In this document: positions 16,226 through 25,759 of the stretch, piece by piece | How the letters are laid out: every line of letters begins with the position of its first letter | Numbering within the stretch: position 1 is the first letter of the stretch | NCBI GenBank assembly: GCA_963792655.1 | Contig: CAWBWU010000001.1 | Location: forward strand, 1-64,000 | DNA: 64,000 nucleotides | Origin: DOZZ01 sp963792655 | GTDB lineage: Bacteria; Acidobacteriota; Terriglobia; Bryobacterales; Bryobacteraceae | Direction of reading: 5' to 3' | The notes under the pieces: generated by a model | Database searches by the model: none | The model's input: only the letters and a program-made list of their open reading frames with translations | What the model was told of the DNA's origin: nothing | Position numbers and translations under genes: made by a program

Positions 16226-17251
16226 TTACGACTTTCCAACAACGACGATCGAGAACGATCCGGGGATCATCGCAGGACGCTTCGGTGGCGCGCCGGGTTC
16301 AGCCGGAGCCGCCGGAGCGAATTCCGAAAAGATCATGATGATGTTTCCCGTCTTACGATCAAGCGTTAGTGTTCTGGCGCGGGGCGGTGTCTGCACGTTC
16401 TGCTCGACGACGAAGCTCGTTGGCGAATTCTCCTTCACCACCGTCAAGGTTCCGTCGCCTTGCGAACTGAAGGCCTCCATCGTGTCGGGATTGAAGACCG
16501 CGCCATCGGAGCCTGCGCCAATCGGAAGCGCGTCCAGTATTTTGCCGTCCGCGGCGTTTAAGACAACCATATTCTGCGGCTTGCGGCACGAGGCGAACAG
16601 GACGTTGTTCTTCACATCCATCGCGAGACCGGCGCAGGTGCCGCCCTTTCCAGAGACGTCGTAGTGCGCGGTGACGGTCAGCGTCTTCGCGTCTACTACG
16701 GCGATGTTGTCTTTGTCTTCGATGTCGACGTAGATCTTACCCTTGCCGTCGCTCGCCGCCTGCTCTGGCGCGCCGCCGAGGTCGACAGTGCCAACGACGG
16801 TGCCGCTCTGCGCATCGATCACCGTCATGTTGGGCGCGCTGTGGCTCAGGATGTAAACGCGTCCGTTGAATGGGTCGGCGAGGATGCCGTCGGGATTGCC
16901 CTGCACGTCGATCGTTTTGATCGGCGCAAGTGTCTTCGCGTCCCACATTGCGACGGGCTTGCTGGTCGCAAACGCGTGCCCCGACTTCTGGTCGACAGCT
17001 ACGCCTCGTGCACTCACGTTAGGAATCTCGCCCGCCGAAGCCAGCGTGTCGAGATCGTAGACAGTCACGCGCCCTGCCGCTCCAGCGGGCCGCGGGATAT
17101 AGAGGCGCCGGCCCACCGAGTCGGCATAGACGTAATCTGAGCCACCTTCACCGCCGACCTTCACCGTTTTCAGAACTTTGTAGGGGCCCTGGGCAACAGC
17201 GTTGCAGACGAGCCCGGAAGCTACGACTGCCATCATGATGACTGTTTTCAT
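16226..17251 (-). CDS. YVTN-type beta-propeller protein, secreted
   Basis: 341 residues from ATG 17251, signal peptide (TVIMMAVVASGLVCNAVAQ). Seven or so repeats are seen, such as RRLYIPRPAGAAGRVTVYDLDTL, GRVYILSHSAPNMTVIDAQSGTVV, GKIYVDIEDKDNIAVVDAKTL and NVLFASCRKPQNMVVLNAADGKIL, of the YncE/YVTN kind. Such propellers are exported and bind ligands or partners rather than catalyse. It is the last gene of a four-gene operon beginning at 22370 and starts 19 bases after the ankyrin gene. Confidence 0.85.
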   Translation of the reverse strand: MKTVIMMAVVASGLVCNAVAQGPYKVLKTVKVGGEGGSDYVYADSVGRRLYIPRPAGAAGRVTVYDLDTLASAGEIPNVSARGVAVDQKSGHAFATSKPVAMWDAKTLAPIKTIDVQGNPDGILADPFNGRVYILSHSAPNMTVIDAQSGTVVGTVDLGGAPEQAASDGKGKIYVDIEDKDNIAVVDAKTLTVTAHYDVSGKGGTCAGLAMDVKNNVLFASCRKPQNMVVLNAADGKILDALPIGAGSDGAVFNPDTMEAFSSQGDGTLTVVKENSPTSFVVEQNVQTPPRARTLTLDRKTGNIIMIFSEFAPAAPAEPGAPPKRPAMIPGSFSIVVVGKS

Positions 17252-17270
17252 TGAGTGGGCTCCTTCGGCC

Positions 17271-18629
17271 CTAGCGCTTGGGTGATTGTTTGGGTGTTTT
17301 GCCGCTGGCCTCGATGAGGTTGGCGAGCAAGGTAACGGCACTATCGATTGGAAGAATGTTGGCGACGGTGATCGGCGTTCTGCCGCGCGCGTCCACCTCA
17401 TCGAGGTCGGCGCCTTTGTCGGCAAGGAACTGGATGACTTTGCAGATCTCAGGTTGCGTGGATGTTTGCATCGAACCGGTTACGGCAGCGTGCATGACCG
17501 TGCCTTTGCGTTCGGTGACGGCATGTATGTCAGGCGCGAGCTCGTATGCGTACTTCACGACTTCGACGTGACCGCTGGTAGCCGCTGCCATCAACAAGGT
17601 GGTGCCATCCTGCGCCTTAAGTTTTGGATCGGCCCCGCCCTCGATCAGCACGCGCATCACATCTTCGCGATTATTGCGGGCCGCCAGCAGCAGCGGCGTC
17701 TGTTCACCCGCAGGCCGGAATTGCCCCGCGCCTTGCCGCGGTATGTCTGCTTTTGCGGTACGTACGTTCGGGTCCGCGTGTTTGGCAAGCAGCGCTTTGA
17801 CGGTTGCGACATCGCCCGCGGTGGCGGCTACATGCAGTGGGTACGCGCCGTTGCCATCCGGCACGTTCGGGTTCGCGCCGGCATCGAGAAGTAAGCGCGC
17901 GATCTCCGGGTGTGCGCTCAGAACCGCCACCTGGAGGACCGTCACGCCGTTCGGCAGCGCATAAGTCGCACTCTGCCCGGCGGCCAGCAGACTGGCGACG
18001 GACTTCTCATCGCCCTTCTGCGTCGCGAAGACCAGAGCGTTGAATCCGGATTTGGAAGCAACCTTGATGTCGGCGCCGCTCTTGATCAGCAGGTCGACCA
18101 CGCCGGAATGCCCCTCAGCCGCGGCCCACATCAGCGCGTTCTGCCCGCGATTAGTGTCAACCGCATCCAGCTTCGCGCCATGGGCAATCAGAGATTTCAC
18201 ACCGGGGACGCTGCCCGATCGCGCCGCGATCATCAACGCGGTTTCGCCGTCCCAGCGCGCGGCGTTTGCGTCGGCTCCCGCTTCGAGCAACTTATCGATC
18301 AATTCGGAATTGCCCAACCCGCAGGCCAGAGTCAACGGCGTTTCACCGTACTCGTCGGCGGTGTTGACCTTTGCACCGGCGCGGAGCAATGCCTCTGCAG
18401 CGGCGGTCTCGTTCAGGTAAACGGCCCAGGCAAGCGGCGTTGCGCCATCCGGTTCGGCCGCGTTCACGTCCGCGTGCGAGGCGATCAGCGCCTCGACTGT
18501 TTTTTGATTGTGTTCTTTGATCGCGTCGATCAAGCCGGCCTTGCTGACGGGCGCACTACCTGCGCCGAGGCATAGCCCGCCCGCCAGAACAGCAGAAAGT
18601 CCGTACTGCGCGAAAAACTTCGGCGACAT
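17271..18629 (-). CDS. Ankyrin-repeat protein, secreted
   Basis: 452 residues with a signal-like N-terminus (YGLSAVLAGGLCLGAGSA). The rest is a run of about eleven ankyrin repeats, e.g. GATPLAWAVYLNETAAAEALLRAG, YGETPLTLACGLGNSELIDKLLEAG, WDGETALMIAARSGSVPGVK, QTPLLLAARNNREDVMRVLIEG. Ankyrin arrays bind proteins; a periplasmic one in an operon with PSD1 and DUF1552 may scaffold them. The start lies 1 base after the DUF1552 stop. Confidence 0.88.
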   Translation of the reverse strand: MSPKFFAQYGLSAVLAGGLCLGAGSAPVSKAGLIDAIKEHNQKTVEALIASHADVNAAEPDGATPLAWAVYLNETAAAEALLRAGAKVNTADEYGETPLTLACGLGNSELIDKLLEAGADANAARWDGETALMIAARSGSVPGVKSLIAHGAKLDAVDTNRGQNALMWAAAEGHSGVVDLLIKSGADIKVASKSGFNALVFATQKGDEKSVASLLAAGQSATYALPNGVTVLQVAVLSAHPEIARLLLDAGANPNVPDGNGAYPLHVAATAGDVATVKALLAKHADPNVRTAKADIPRQGAGQFRPAGEQTPLLLAARNNREDVMRVLIEGGADPKLKAQDGTTLLMAAATSGHVEVVKYAYELAPDIHAVTERKGTVMHAAVTGSMQTSTQPEICKVIQFLADKGADLDEVDARGRTPITVANILPIDSAVTLLANLIEASGKTPKQSPKR

Positions 18630-18630
18630 T

Positions 18631-19986
18631 CTAAGCGACGTTCAGTTGGTCCAGCTTGCCCGTTGCGTCGCCCAGGGTTTCGGCATGCACGCCGGCCTTG
18701 TCGAGCATCGTCACCAGCAGGTTGTTCATCCGCGTTTCGTCCTTATAGCGAATATGACGGCCACCCTTCACATCGACCGAGCGTCCGCCGGCGAGCACCA
18801 AGGGCAGATCGTGATGCGTGTGCGCGTTGCCATCGCTGATGCTGCTGCCGTAAAGGATCATCGAGTGATCGAGCAGCGTGCCGTCACCATCCGGCGTCGC
18901 CTTCAGCCGGTCGAGCAGGTACGCGAACGACTGCACGTGCAGTTCGTCGATCTTCATGGTCTTGGCAATTTTGTCCGGATCGTTCTGGTGGTGCGTGACC
19001 GAGTGGTGTCCGTCGGAGACGCCGATCGAACGGTAGCTGCGGTTGCTGCCCTCGCGCGCCATCATGAAGCTGACCACGCGGGTCATGTCCGTCTGGAACG
19101 CAATCACCATCAGGTCGCTCATCAGCTTGGCGTGTTCCGTGAATTCATCGGGGATCGCCGTGGGGCGCTCCATCAACGGCAGCTTCATGGTCGCGCTCTG
19201 CTGTTCGGCCTTCTGGATGCGGCGCTCGATGTCGCGAATGCCTTCCAGGTATTGATCGAGCTTGCTCTTATCGCGCACGCCGAGACCGGGCGTGAGACGG
19301 GCCACGTCGCCACGCACGAAGTCGAGAATGCTGCGCTCCTGGCGCATCTCTTTCAGCCGTGCCTTCGGATCGGTCGTGTCGCCTTCGCCGAAGAGGCGTT
19401 CGAACACGGCGCGCGGATTGATCTCCATCGGGTTGGGCGTGACGGGCGTGCGCCACGAAATCGTGTTGGTGTACGCGCAACTGTAGCCGCTATCGCAACC
19501 ACCGGCGAGGTTCGGCTCTTCGAGACCGATTTCCAGCGAGCCGAACTGCGTCACCTTGCCGAGTTCCTGCGCGGCCACCTGGTCAGCCGAAATACCGGCG
19601 CGAATATCCGCGCCTTCGGTCTTCTTCGGGTGCACACCGGTCAGCCAGCTTGCACCAGCACGGGCATGGTCGCCCGCTCCATCGCTGAGCGCGCGGCCGC
19701 CGTTCTGCATCAAATTGCTCAGCACGAGCATCTGGTCGCGGAACGGTTCGAGCGGCTTCATTGTCGACTGCATGGCATAACCCGCGCCAGTCGTCGATGG
19801 CAGCCAACCCTTTTGGATGATTCCGTTCGGAACATAAACGAAACCCAGACGAATGGCCGGCTTCGCGGCCCCCACGGTTCCCGCCATCGCGGGCATCATC
19901 GCATCCAGGAAAGGCAGTGCGAGCAAAGTGGTACCCGCGCCACGCAAAAAAGTGCGGCGGTCTAAATGCTTCTTGGTCACGATCAT
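18631..19986 (-). CDS. DUF1552 domain protein with Tat signal
   Basis: 451 residues. A twin-arginine signal is clear (HLDRRTFLRGAGTTLLALPFLDAMMPAMA). The rest matches DUF1552 (a phosphatase/sulfatase-fold-like family): IRLGFVYVPNGI, MLVLSNLMQNG, SWLTGVHP, DMTRVVSFMMAREGSNRSYRSIG, LLDHSMILYGSSISDGNAH. These genes nearly always accompany the PSD1-type cytochrome gene, and here overlap it by ATGA (19983-19986). Function is unknown; the pairing suggests one exported redox or polymer-processing complex. Confidence 0.92.
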   Translation of the reverse strand: MIVTKKHLDRRTFLRGAGTTLLALPFLDAMMPAMAGTVGAAKPAIRLGFVYVPNGIIQKGWLPSTTGAGYAMQSTMKPLEPFRDQMLVLSNLMQNGGRALSDGAGDHARAGASWLTGVHPKKTEGADIRAGISADQVAAQELGKVTQFGSLEIGLEEPNLAGGCDSGYSCAYTNTISWRTPVTPNPMEINPRAVFERLFGEGDTTDPKARLKEMRQERSILDFVRGDVARLTPGLGVRDKSKLDQYLEGIRDIERRIQKAEQQSATMKLPLMERPTAIPDEFTEHAKLMSDLMVIAFQTDMTRVVSFMMAREGSNRSYRSIGVSDGHHSVTHHQNDPDKIAKTMKIDELHVQSFAYLLDRLKATPDGDGTLLDHSMILYGSSISDGNAHTHHDLPLVLAGGRSVDVKGGRHIRYKDETRMNNLLVTMLDKAGVHAETLGDATGKLDQLNVA

Positions 19987-22370
19987 GATTCCCGAGTTCT
20001 CCTCATCTGAAATTGGGGGCTTCTGACGATTGCATTGATGATATCGGGAATGCTTGTGTTTTGTTTGCTCGCATCCCGGATGATCGTACGGATCGCCGGC
20101 TGGTCATACGATTCGATGCCGCGGCCAAGGGCGTAGGTCATCAGTTTTTCTGTAAATGTCGAAAGAAATTCATCGCGATGCGCGGTGAGCAGCAGGTTTT
20201 TCAGTCCGGCTGGTCCGGCGAACACCTTGCCGTCCGGCATTTTGCCGCTTACATCGATATCGCTGGCGCCGTCTTTCGTGCGGTACGCACCGATTCCGTC
20301 GTAGTTCTCGAGCGAAAAACCGATCGGGTCCATACGCGAGTGGCACGAAGAACAGGTCGGGCTCGCGCGGTGCATTTCCATCTGCTCGCGCATGGTCAAG
20401 GCCCGACCATCTTTGTTGTGCGCTTCGAGCGCTGGGATATCCGGCGGCGGAGGCGGCGGCGGTGTGCCGAGCAGGTTCTCGAGAACCCACTTGCCGCGCT
20501 GCACCACAGATGTCCGGTTCGGGTAAGAAGTCACCGTCAGGATACTGCCTTGACCGAGCAACCCGCCGCGATTGGAATCGGCCAGCGTCACGCGCCGGAA
20601 CTGCGAGCCGTACACGTTGGGAATGCCGTAGTGCTCCGCCAAACGCTGATTGAGGAACGTGAAATCGGCACTCAACAAATCTGTGACAGGGCGATTTTCG
20701 CGCAGCACCGCGTCAAAGAACATCTCCGTCTCGCGTTCAAAACCCTGGCGCAGGCTGGCGTCAAATTTCGGGAAAACATCCTGGTCAGGCTTAACCTGAG
20801 CCAGATTCCGCAGGAACAGCCATTGGCCCGCGAAGTTCGAGACGAACGCATTCGAGCGTTTATCGTTCAGCATTCGCGCCACCTGGGCGTTCAATACGTC
20901 AGGCTGCTTCAGCTTTCCCAAACCGGCCAGACGCAGCAGTTCGTCGTCAGGGATGCTACTCCAGAGGAAGAAGGACAGACGGGACGCCAGTTCGTAATCG
21001 TTAATCGGATACACCCCGCCCGGCGCGGCTCCTTTCGGATCGCGCTCAACACGAAACAGGAAGTCCGGCGAGACGAGCAGCGCCCGTAGCGCCATCTCAA
21101 TGCCGTTGTCAAAGGATCCGTCCTGACGCCCGGCCGTGTAGAACTCAAGCAGCGGCTTCAGGTCGGACTCGGTCACGGGGCGGCGATATGCGTGACGCGC
21201 AAGTGTCGAAAGAATCGTGCGGGCGCACGGCGATTCCTGTTTTGCCGTGGTCGGCTTACAGACGAAGATCTTCTGTCGGCTGGGGGAATCTCCCGGCCCC
21301 CGGATGTCATAGGGTCCGATGATCGCGAGGCTGGTGAAGCGGGCCGAGGGGATGTCGAAAAGCTTGACGCGGGCCCCGTCGAGCCGCAGATCCATCCGCG
21401 CATCGGTCGGGCCTCCCATCCGGATGCCTGCGCCGGCAGGCGCGCCGGGGATTACCGGAGCACCAAAGGACGGAATAACCTCAGGCACAGTATTGTCGGC
21501 GAGGAACGTCAGCGCAACGTGCCGAGTGCCCGCCTTGACGCTCAGGCGCTGTTCGAGAATCGGCTCCGCACCGCCCGGTCCTGGCATTTTGATGCGGAAG
21601 ACGTAGTCGGCATCAACCGGGAAAGAGTACTGAAACGAAAGACCACCACTGGAGTCGAAAGGGAGTTCGTCACCGGCCCGCTCAGCGCGTGCTCCACGTG
21701 CGAGACGTGGCGCATCATATACATTCACTTCCGGCTTGCCTGTGTAGTCACCCACGGCCAGACGGCTCACCATGCGGCCAACGGACATATAACGCTCGAT
21801 CAATACAGGTGAGAGCGAAAGGACGTCGCCAATATTGTCGAACCCGTAACCTGTGTCGTCCGCCGGGAGCTTCGCGCCAGGCTGAATATCGAGCGCCAGC
21901 AGATCCCGAATCGCATTGCTATACTCGGCCCGATTCAGCCGGTGAATGGTGGGCTGGCCGGGATTTGGATGGGCTGCGGCGGAGGAGTCCAACTGCTGCT
22001 CAACCCACTGAGTAAACGCGGCTTGCACCGGCGGCTTGGGCCGCGGCATGCCCGCAGGCGGCATCTGCCCCGCCTTCACCTTGCGCAAAACCCGTTCCCA
22101 TGTCGCGGCGTCCGCGTCCACATGTGCTGTGTCGAGGGACTGAACCGAAACGTTCGCTGTCTTTAGCTTCTGGTTATGACAGCCGACGCAGTACTGATCG
22201 AGAATGGCGCGCGGCGCAACTTGCGGCGGTTCCGCCGTTGTGCCGGCCGAAAGTGCTAGAAATGGACCAAAACCCGCCAGTGCTAGCGGAAGAGTAAAGG
22301 CTCTACGTGGATTCAATCGTGGTTCCCCGGGGACGATGCCGTTTAGAGAAGGCGTCCTCACCAGCTTCAA
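19983..22370 (-). CDS. DUF1592/DUF1588 PSD1-type protein with c-type haem motifs
   Basis: 795 residues. After a hydrophobic N-terminus (LPLALAGFGPFLALSAG) lies a first haem motif (DQYCVGCHNQKL), then DUF1587 (PTIHRLNRAEYSNAIRDLLALD), DUF1595, DUF1592 (RRPVTESDLKPLLEFY...NGIEMALRALLVSPDFLFR), DUF1588 with a second haem-like motif (CSSCHSRMDPIGFSLENYDGIG), and DUF1585 at the C-terminus (FTEKLMTYALGRGIESYDQ). This is the full planctomycete-type cytochrome order. It is exported; the role is thought to be oxidative polymer or sulfated-glycan breakdown but is unproved. First gene of the operon running to 16226. Confidence 0.92.
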   Translation of the reverse strand: MKLVRTPSLNGIVPGEPRLNPRRAFTLPLALAGFGPFLALSAGTTAEPPQVAPRAILDQYCVGCHNQKLKTANVSVQSLDTAHVDADAATWERVLRKVKAGQMPPAGMPRPKPPVQAAFTQWVEQQLDSSAAAHPNPGQPTIHRLNRAEYSNAIRDLLALDIQPGAKLPADDTGYGFDNIGDVLSLSPVLIERYMSVGRMVSRLAVGDYTGKPEVNVYDAPRLARGARAERAGDELPFDSSGGLSFQYSFPVDADYVFRIKMPGPGGAEPILEQRLSVKAGTRHVALTFLADNTVPEVIPSFGAPVIPGAPAGAGIRMGGPTDARMDLRLDGARVKLFDIPSARFTSLAIIGPYDIRGPGDSPSRQKIFVCKPTTAKQESPCARTILSTLARHAYRRPVTESDLKPLLEFYTAGRQDGSFDNGIEMALRALLVSPDFLFRVERDPKGAAPGGVYPINDYELASRLSFFLWSSIPDDELLRLAGLGKLKQPDVLNAQVARMLNDKRSNAFVSNFAGQWLFLRNLAQVKPDQDVFPKFDASLRQGFERETEMFFDAVLRENRPVTDLLSADFTFLNQRLAEHYGIPNVYGSQFRRVTLADSNRGGLLGQGSILTVTSYPNRTSVVQRGKWVLENLLGTPPPPPPPDIPALEAHNKDGRALTMREQMEMHRASPTCSSCHSRMDPIGFSLENYDGIGAYRTKDGASDIDVSGKMPDGKVFAGPAGLKNLLLTAHRDEFLSTFTEKLMTYALGRGIESYDQPAIRTIIRDASKQNTSIPDIINAIVRSPQFQMRRTRES

Positions 22371-22442
22371 TGTTACCCGAGCAGACGCATGGTTTGAACT
22401 CTTTTATAGTAACTCCGAACGAAGTGCATTTAGTGGTTCAAC

Positions 22443-22477
22443 TCCAAAATTTGGACCCCGTTCCTAAAACTTAGGAA
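22443..22477. promoter_or_regulatory. Two adjacent perfect palindromes upstream of the PEP-CTERM gene
   Basis: TCCAAA-A-TTTGGA at 22443-22455 and TTCCTAA-AAC-TTAGGAA at 22461-22477 are both perfect. They sit about 90-120 bases before the start expected from the sigma-54-like promoter at 22539-22554, the usual distance for enhancer-binding sites. They could equally serve the divergent PSD1 operon. Inference from position only. Confidence 0.4.
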
Positions 22478-22538
22478 TAGGCAACTGCTACTCACCGACT
22501 ATCCCTAATCATTTCAACGGTTGAATTTGATTTGAAGC

Positions 22539-22554
22539 TGGGCATTTGATTGCA
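22539..22554 (+). promoter_or_regulatory. Candidate sigma-54 promoter of the PEP-CTERM gene
   Basis: TGG at 22539-22541 and TTGCA at 22550-22554 give the GG-N10-GC spacing of -24/-12 promoters; the -24 half otherwise matches the consensus poorly. The predicted start (near 22565) leaves a short leader containing GGAG before ATG 22582. PEP-CTERM genes in several phyla are known to be under the sigma-54 activator PrsR. Confidence 0.35.
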
Positions 22555-22581
22555 TCTTCTCGGCCCGGAGAACTGACACCA

Positions 22582-23235
22582 ATGTCATTGCAGTCCGCTA
22601 TACGTGTTGGAATTGTAAGCTTACTGGGCTTAGTAGGTACGTCTGCCTTTGCGGACGTGATTGTAAACGGCAGTTTCGAAATGCCAGTAGCGCCGGCGAA
22701 TGGTTTCATAACAGTTTATGCCGGCAGCATGGCTATCCCTGGCTGGACAGTGGGCATGACCTCGGTCGACGTAGTGAACGCCGGTTTCTACGGCGGAGCG
22801 TCTGCGTATGATGGCGTGCAGGTACTCGATCTGAACGGTTCGCCTGGACCCGGTGAGGTTAGCCAGACGTTTGCAACCGTTGCCGGCCAGACCTACAACC
22901 TGTTCTTCGCGTATGCCGATACACCGGGTTACGGACCGCAGGCAGCCAACGTGACCATCTCGAACAGTACCTTTGCCCCGACCCTGATCACTCGCGCGGG
23001 CACTTCGGTCCCTGGCAATTTGATGTTCTCCACCTTCTCGTCTTCCTTTGTGGCAACGGGCAGCTCTTCGACGCTCGATTTCACGGGTCTTCTCGTCGGT
23101 AATGTGAACACCGGCATTCTGCTCGATGCCGTCTCGGTAACGGCTGCGGTTCCTGAGCCCTCCGCGATCATTTTGCTGGTCACCGCGTTCGGCGCCGTTT
23201 TGATGCTCTCGTACCGCAAGCAAGTCCGGTCGTAG
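22582..23235 (+). CDS. PEP-CTERM sorting-domain protein
   Basis: 217 residues from ATG 22582. Signal peptide (IRVGIVSLLGLVGTSAFA) is followed by a DUF642-like galactose-binding type domain: VIVNGSFEMP at the mature start, IPGWTVG, VQVLDLNGSPGPGEVSQTFATVAGQTYNLFFAYAD. The C-terminus has PEP (VPEPSAIILL), a TM helix and the basic end YRKQVRS, the exosortase signal. It is expected to be processed and released with extracellular polysaccharide. No exosortase lies in this window. A good terminator follows. Confidence 0.9.
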   Translation: MSLQSAIRVGIVSLLGLVGTSAFADVIVNGSFEMPVAPANGFITVYAGSMAIPGWTVGMTSVDVVNAGFYGGASAYDGVQVLDLNGSPGPGEVSQTFATVAGQTYNLFFAYADTPGYGPQAANVTISNSTFAPTLITRAGTSVPGNLMFSTFSSSFVATGSSSTLDFTGLLVGNVNTGILLDAVSVTAAVPEPSAIILLVTAFGAVLMLSYRKQVRS

Positions 23236-23255
23236 TTCCTCCCGGTTTGGTTCAT

Positions 23256-23298
23256 GGCCGCCGCTCTCCGCAAGGAGACGGCGGCCTTTCTTTTTTTG
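23256..23298 (+). terminator. Rho-independent terminator after the PEP-CTERM gene
   Basis: GGCCGCCG and CGGCGGCC with inner TCTCC/GGAGA pairs form a 13-base-pair stem around a GCAA tetraloop, followed by TTTCTTTTTTT. Lies between convergent genes and may serve both sides. Confidence 0.92.
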
Positions 23299-23308
23299 TC
23301 CGTCACAT

Positions 23309-23683
23309 TTATTTCAAATCGATGCGAATGAAATGGGTAGCTGTCTTGCCGACATTCTTCACGTCGTGAACCTGCCCTTCATTCCAGGTCGCCGTGCCCT
23401 TCGTGGTGTGACGGCTCGCCAACTTCCCTTCCGGGTAAACGTGGACCTCGGTGTCTGCATCTTCGAGCGCGACCACCACTCCGTGCGGGTGCCGGTGCCG
23501 CGGTTCAGAGACTCCGGGCGGGATGACATCGTCGATCACTCGAACGAAAGGATTTTCGAAAATCAGCTTCTGCGTGTCGCGGCAGACCACCAGCGAGTCC
23601 AGGTTCTCCTGGCCATGTCCATGCCTGCTTACCAGGACCGCAGCCGTGAGCAGTGTTGCGGCAGCGAACAGATGTTTGCGCAT
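23309..23683 (-). CDS. Secreted cupin-like protein
   Basis: 124 residues with signal peptide (KHLFAAATLLTAAVLVS). The pattern FENPFVRVIDDVIPPGVSEPRHRHPHGVVVALEDADTEV fits the first cupin motif, with His residues of RHRHPHG as likely metal ligands. The second half (KGTATWNEGQVHDVKNVGKTATHFIRID) with one more His completes a small beta-barrel. The ligand is unknown. Start ATG 23683. Confidence 0.75.
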   Translation of the reverse strand: MRKHLFAAATLLTAAVLVSRHGHGQENLDSLVVCRDTQKLIFENPFVRVIDDVIPPGVSEPRHRHPHGVVVALEDADTEVHVYPEGKLASRHTTKGTATWNEGQVHDVKNVGKTATHFIRIDLK

Positions 23684-23724
23684 TCCGTCAGCATAATTCG
23701 TATCGAACTCTAATGGATTGACGC

Positions 23725-23744
23725 AAAACGCCGATCAGCGTTTT
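23725..23744. promoter_or_regulatory. Perfect inverted repeat upstream of asnB
   Basis: AAAACGC-CGATCA-GCGTTTT lies in the 143-base gap between the divergent cupin and asnB genes, about 85 bases before the asnB start. It may be an operator or an RNA hairpin; nothing further can be read. Confidence 0.3.
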
Positions 23745-23826
23745 GAAGCGGATGCTCGGAATTCTATATGATGAGAACAGCAAAGGTTTCCGGTTCTCAA
23801 CGACTTTGCCCTCCTGAATTCAATCT

Positions 23827-25759
23827 ATGTGCGGCATAGCCGGTTACCTTTCGCGCGACCCTGACCTTCACGCGCACGCGATCGTGCGGAGAATGACGGC
23901 GGCCATTGCGCATCGCGGTCCCGATGCAGATGGCTTTCACGTGGATGCTCGCGCGGCGCTCGGGCACCGGCGGCTCAGCATCATCGATTTAGCAAGTGGC
24001 CAGCAACCGATGTACAACGAGACGGGCTCGCTGTGCATTGTGTACAACGGCGAGATCTACAACCACGCCAGCTTGCGTCCGGAACTGGAGCGCGCCGGAC
24101 ATATCTATCGTTCGCACTGCGATACCGAGACGATCCTGCACGCGTACGAGGAGTGGGGCGCTGATTGCGTCAAGCGCTTCCGCGGTATGTTCGCCTTTGC
24201 GATCTGGGATCAGAGCCGCGGTGAATTGTTCTGCGCTCGCGATCGCCTGGGAATCAAGCCTTTTTATTACGCGCAAAGCGCCGGCCAGTTCATCTTCGGC
24301 TCGGAAATCAAAGCACTGCTGCAGCACCCGTCGCTGACGGCGCAGTTTGACGATTCGCTGTTGCCGGAGTATCTCGCGTTCGGCTACACCAGCGGAGATC
24401 GCACGCTATTCTCCGGCATTAGAAAGTTGATGCCGGGGCATGTGATGCGCGTCAGTGCTGAAACTGGCAACGTGCGTATTTCGCAGTACTGGGAAGTGCC
24501 CTCCGGGGCAGCAACTCCGCGTAATGAACAAGAAACTGCGCGCGAAGTACGCTCCCGCCTGGAAGAAGCCGTTCGCACGCGGCTGATGAGCGATGTGCCT
24601 TTGGGTGTGTTCCTCAGCGGCGGTGTGGATTCGAGCGTCATCGCGGCGATGATGCAGCGCATGGTCTCGGAGAAAGTGAAAACCTTCTCCGTCGGCTATC
24701 GCGAAGAGCGCTATAGCGAGCTTGGTTACGCGCGAACGGTAGCTGAAAAACTCGGCACGGATCATCACGAAATCACAATCGGCAAAGAAGAGTTCTTCAA
24801 CACGCTGCCGAACCTCGTGTGGCATGAAGATGAACCGATTGCGTGGCCTTCCAGCGTGTCGTTGTATCACGTCTCGGAGCTCGCGTCGCGCAATGTAAAA
24901 GTAGTGCTGACCGGCGAGGGCAGCGACGAGCTTTTTGGCGGCTATCAGCGCTACGGCCATCAACTCTTTAACCAGAAATGGGCCGACGTTTACGGGGTAG
25001 TGCCCGGTCCGGTTCGCGGCATGGTGCGGCGGCAGATCGCGGCAACCTCACTTCTTTCTGGCGACCTGCGGCGCAAGCTGAAACATACGTTCCTAGGGCG
25101 AACCAACGATCTCCCCTCGCTCTACCTTGACAACTTCTACGGCGCGTTTCCCGGCGAAGAAGCCGTGCGCGCATTTCGTGCCGGCGAACCGCAGCGCGCT
25201 TATGAAAACTTCATGCACTATTGGAATGCGGTGCCGCAGCTACCGCAACTCGAGCGCATGTTGTGGGCCGACAAGAAAACGTATCTCGTGGAACTGCTGA
25301 TGAAGCAGGACCAGATGAGCATGGCGGCATCGATCGAAAGCCGAGTGCCGTTCCTCGACCATCCACTTTGTTGAGTTCTCGACGACGATCGAGCCTGGCT
25401 ACAAAATCCGAAATGGGGAATCCAAGTACATCCTCAAAAAGTCGGTAGAAGACCTGCTCCCGCGCGAGATTATCTATCGTAAAAAGATGGGCTTCCCGAC
25501 ACCCGTCAAGCAATGGCTGCGCGAGCCAGACGCCGAGCCTATCTATCAGTTGCTGCAGCGACGGGATGGTCTTCTCGCGCAGTATTGCGATGCAGCGTAC
25601 CTTCAGGATTTGCTGGCCCGTCACCGCGCCGGAACGGAAGATGCGACCGACCGCATCTGGAATCTGCTGAACCTGCAGGTGTGGGGTGACACGTTCCTGA
25701 CCGGAAAGCGCGAGGCGTTGAGCGAAGGCCTGCTTCCCGTGGCTGCACCGGTGGCATGA
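23827..25759 (+). pseudogene. asnB: Glutamine-dependent asparagine synthase, frameshifted near its end
   Basis: The N-terminal class II glutaminase begins with the nucleophile Cys2 (MCGIAGYLSRD). The synthase domain has the PP-loop FLSGGVDSSVIAA. The frame breaks at about 25365, after VPFLDHP: one extra C turns FVEFSTTIEPGYK into a stop. In the next frame KKMGFPTPVKQWLREP and WNLLNLQVWGDTF complete the C-terminus to 25759. Length would be about 643. AsnB homologues in exopolysaccharide clusters amidate sugar acids or aminate precursors. A stop/start ATGA overlap leads into the GT4 gene. The single-base lesion may be a sequence error. Confidence 0.85.

Noticed and set aside
25360..25380. TGA at the break in asnB as another selenocysteine site
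   Set aside because: The homologous continuation lies in a different frame, so a one-base insertion explains it; the TGA is not at a conserved Cys.
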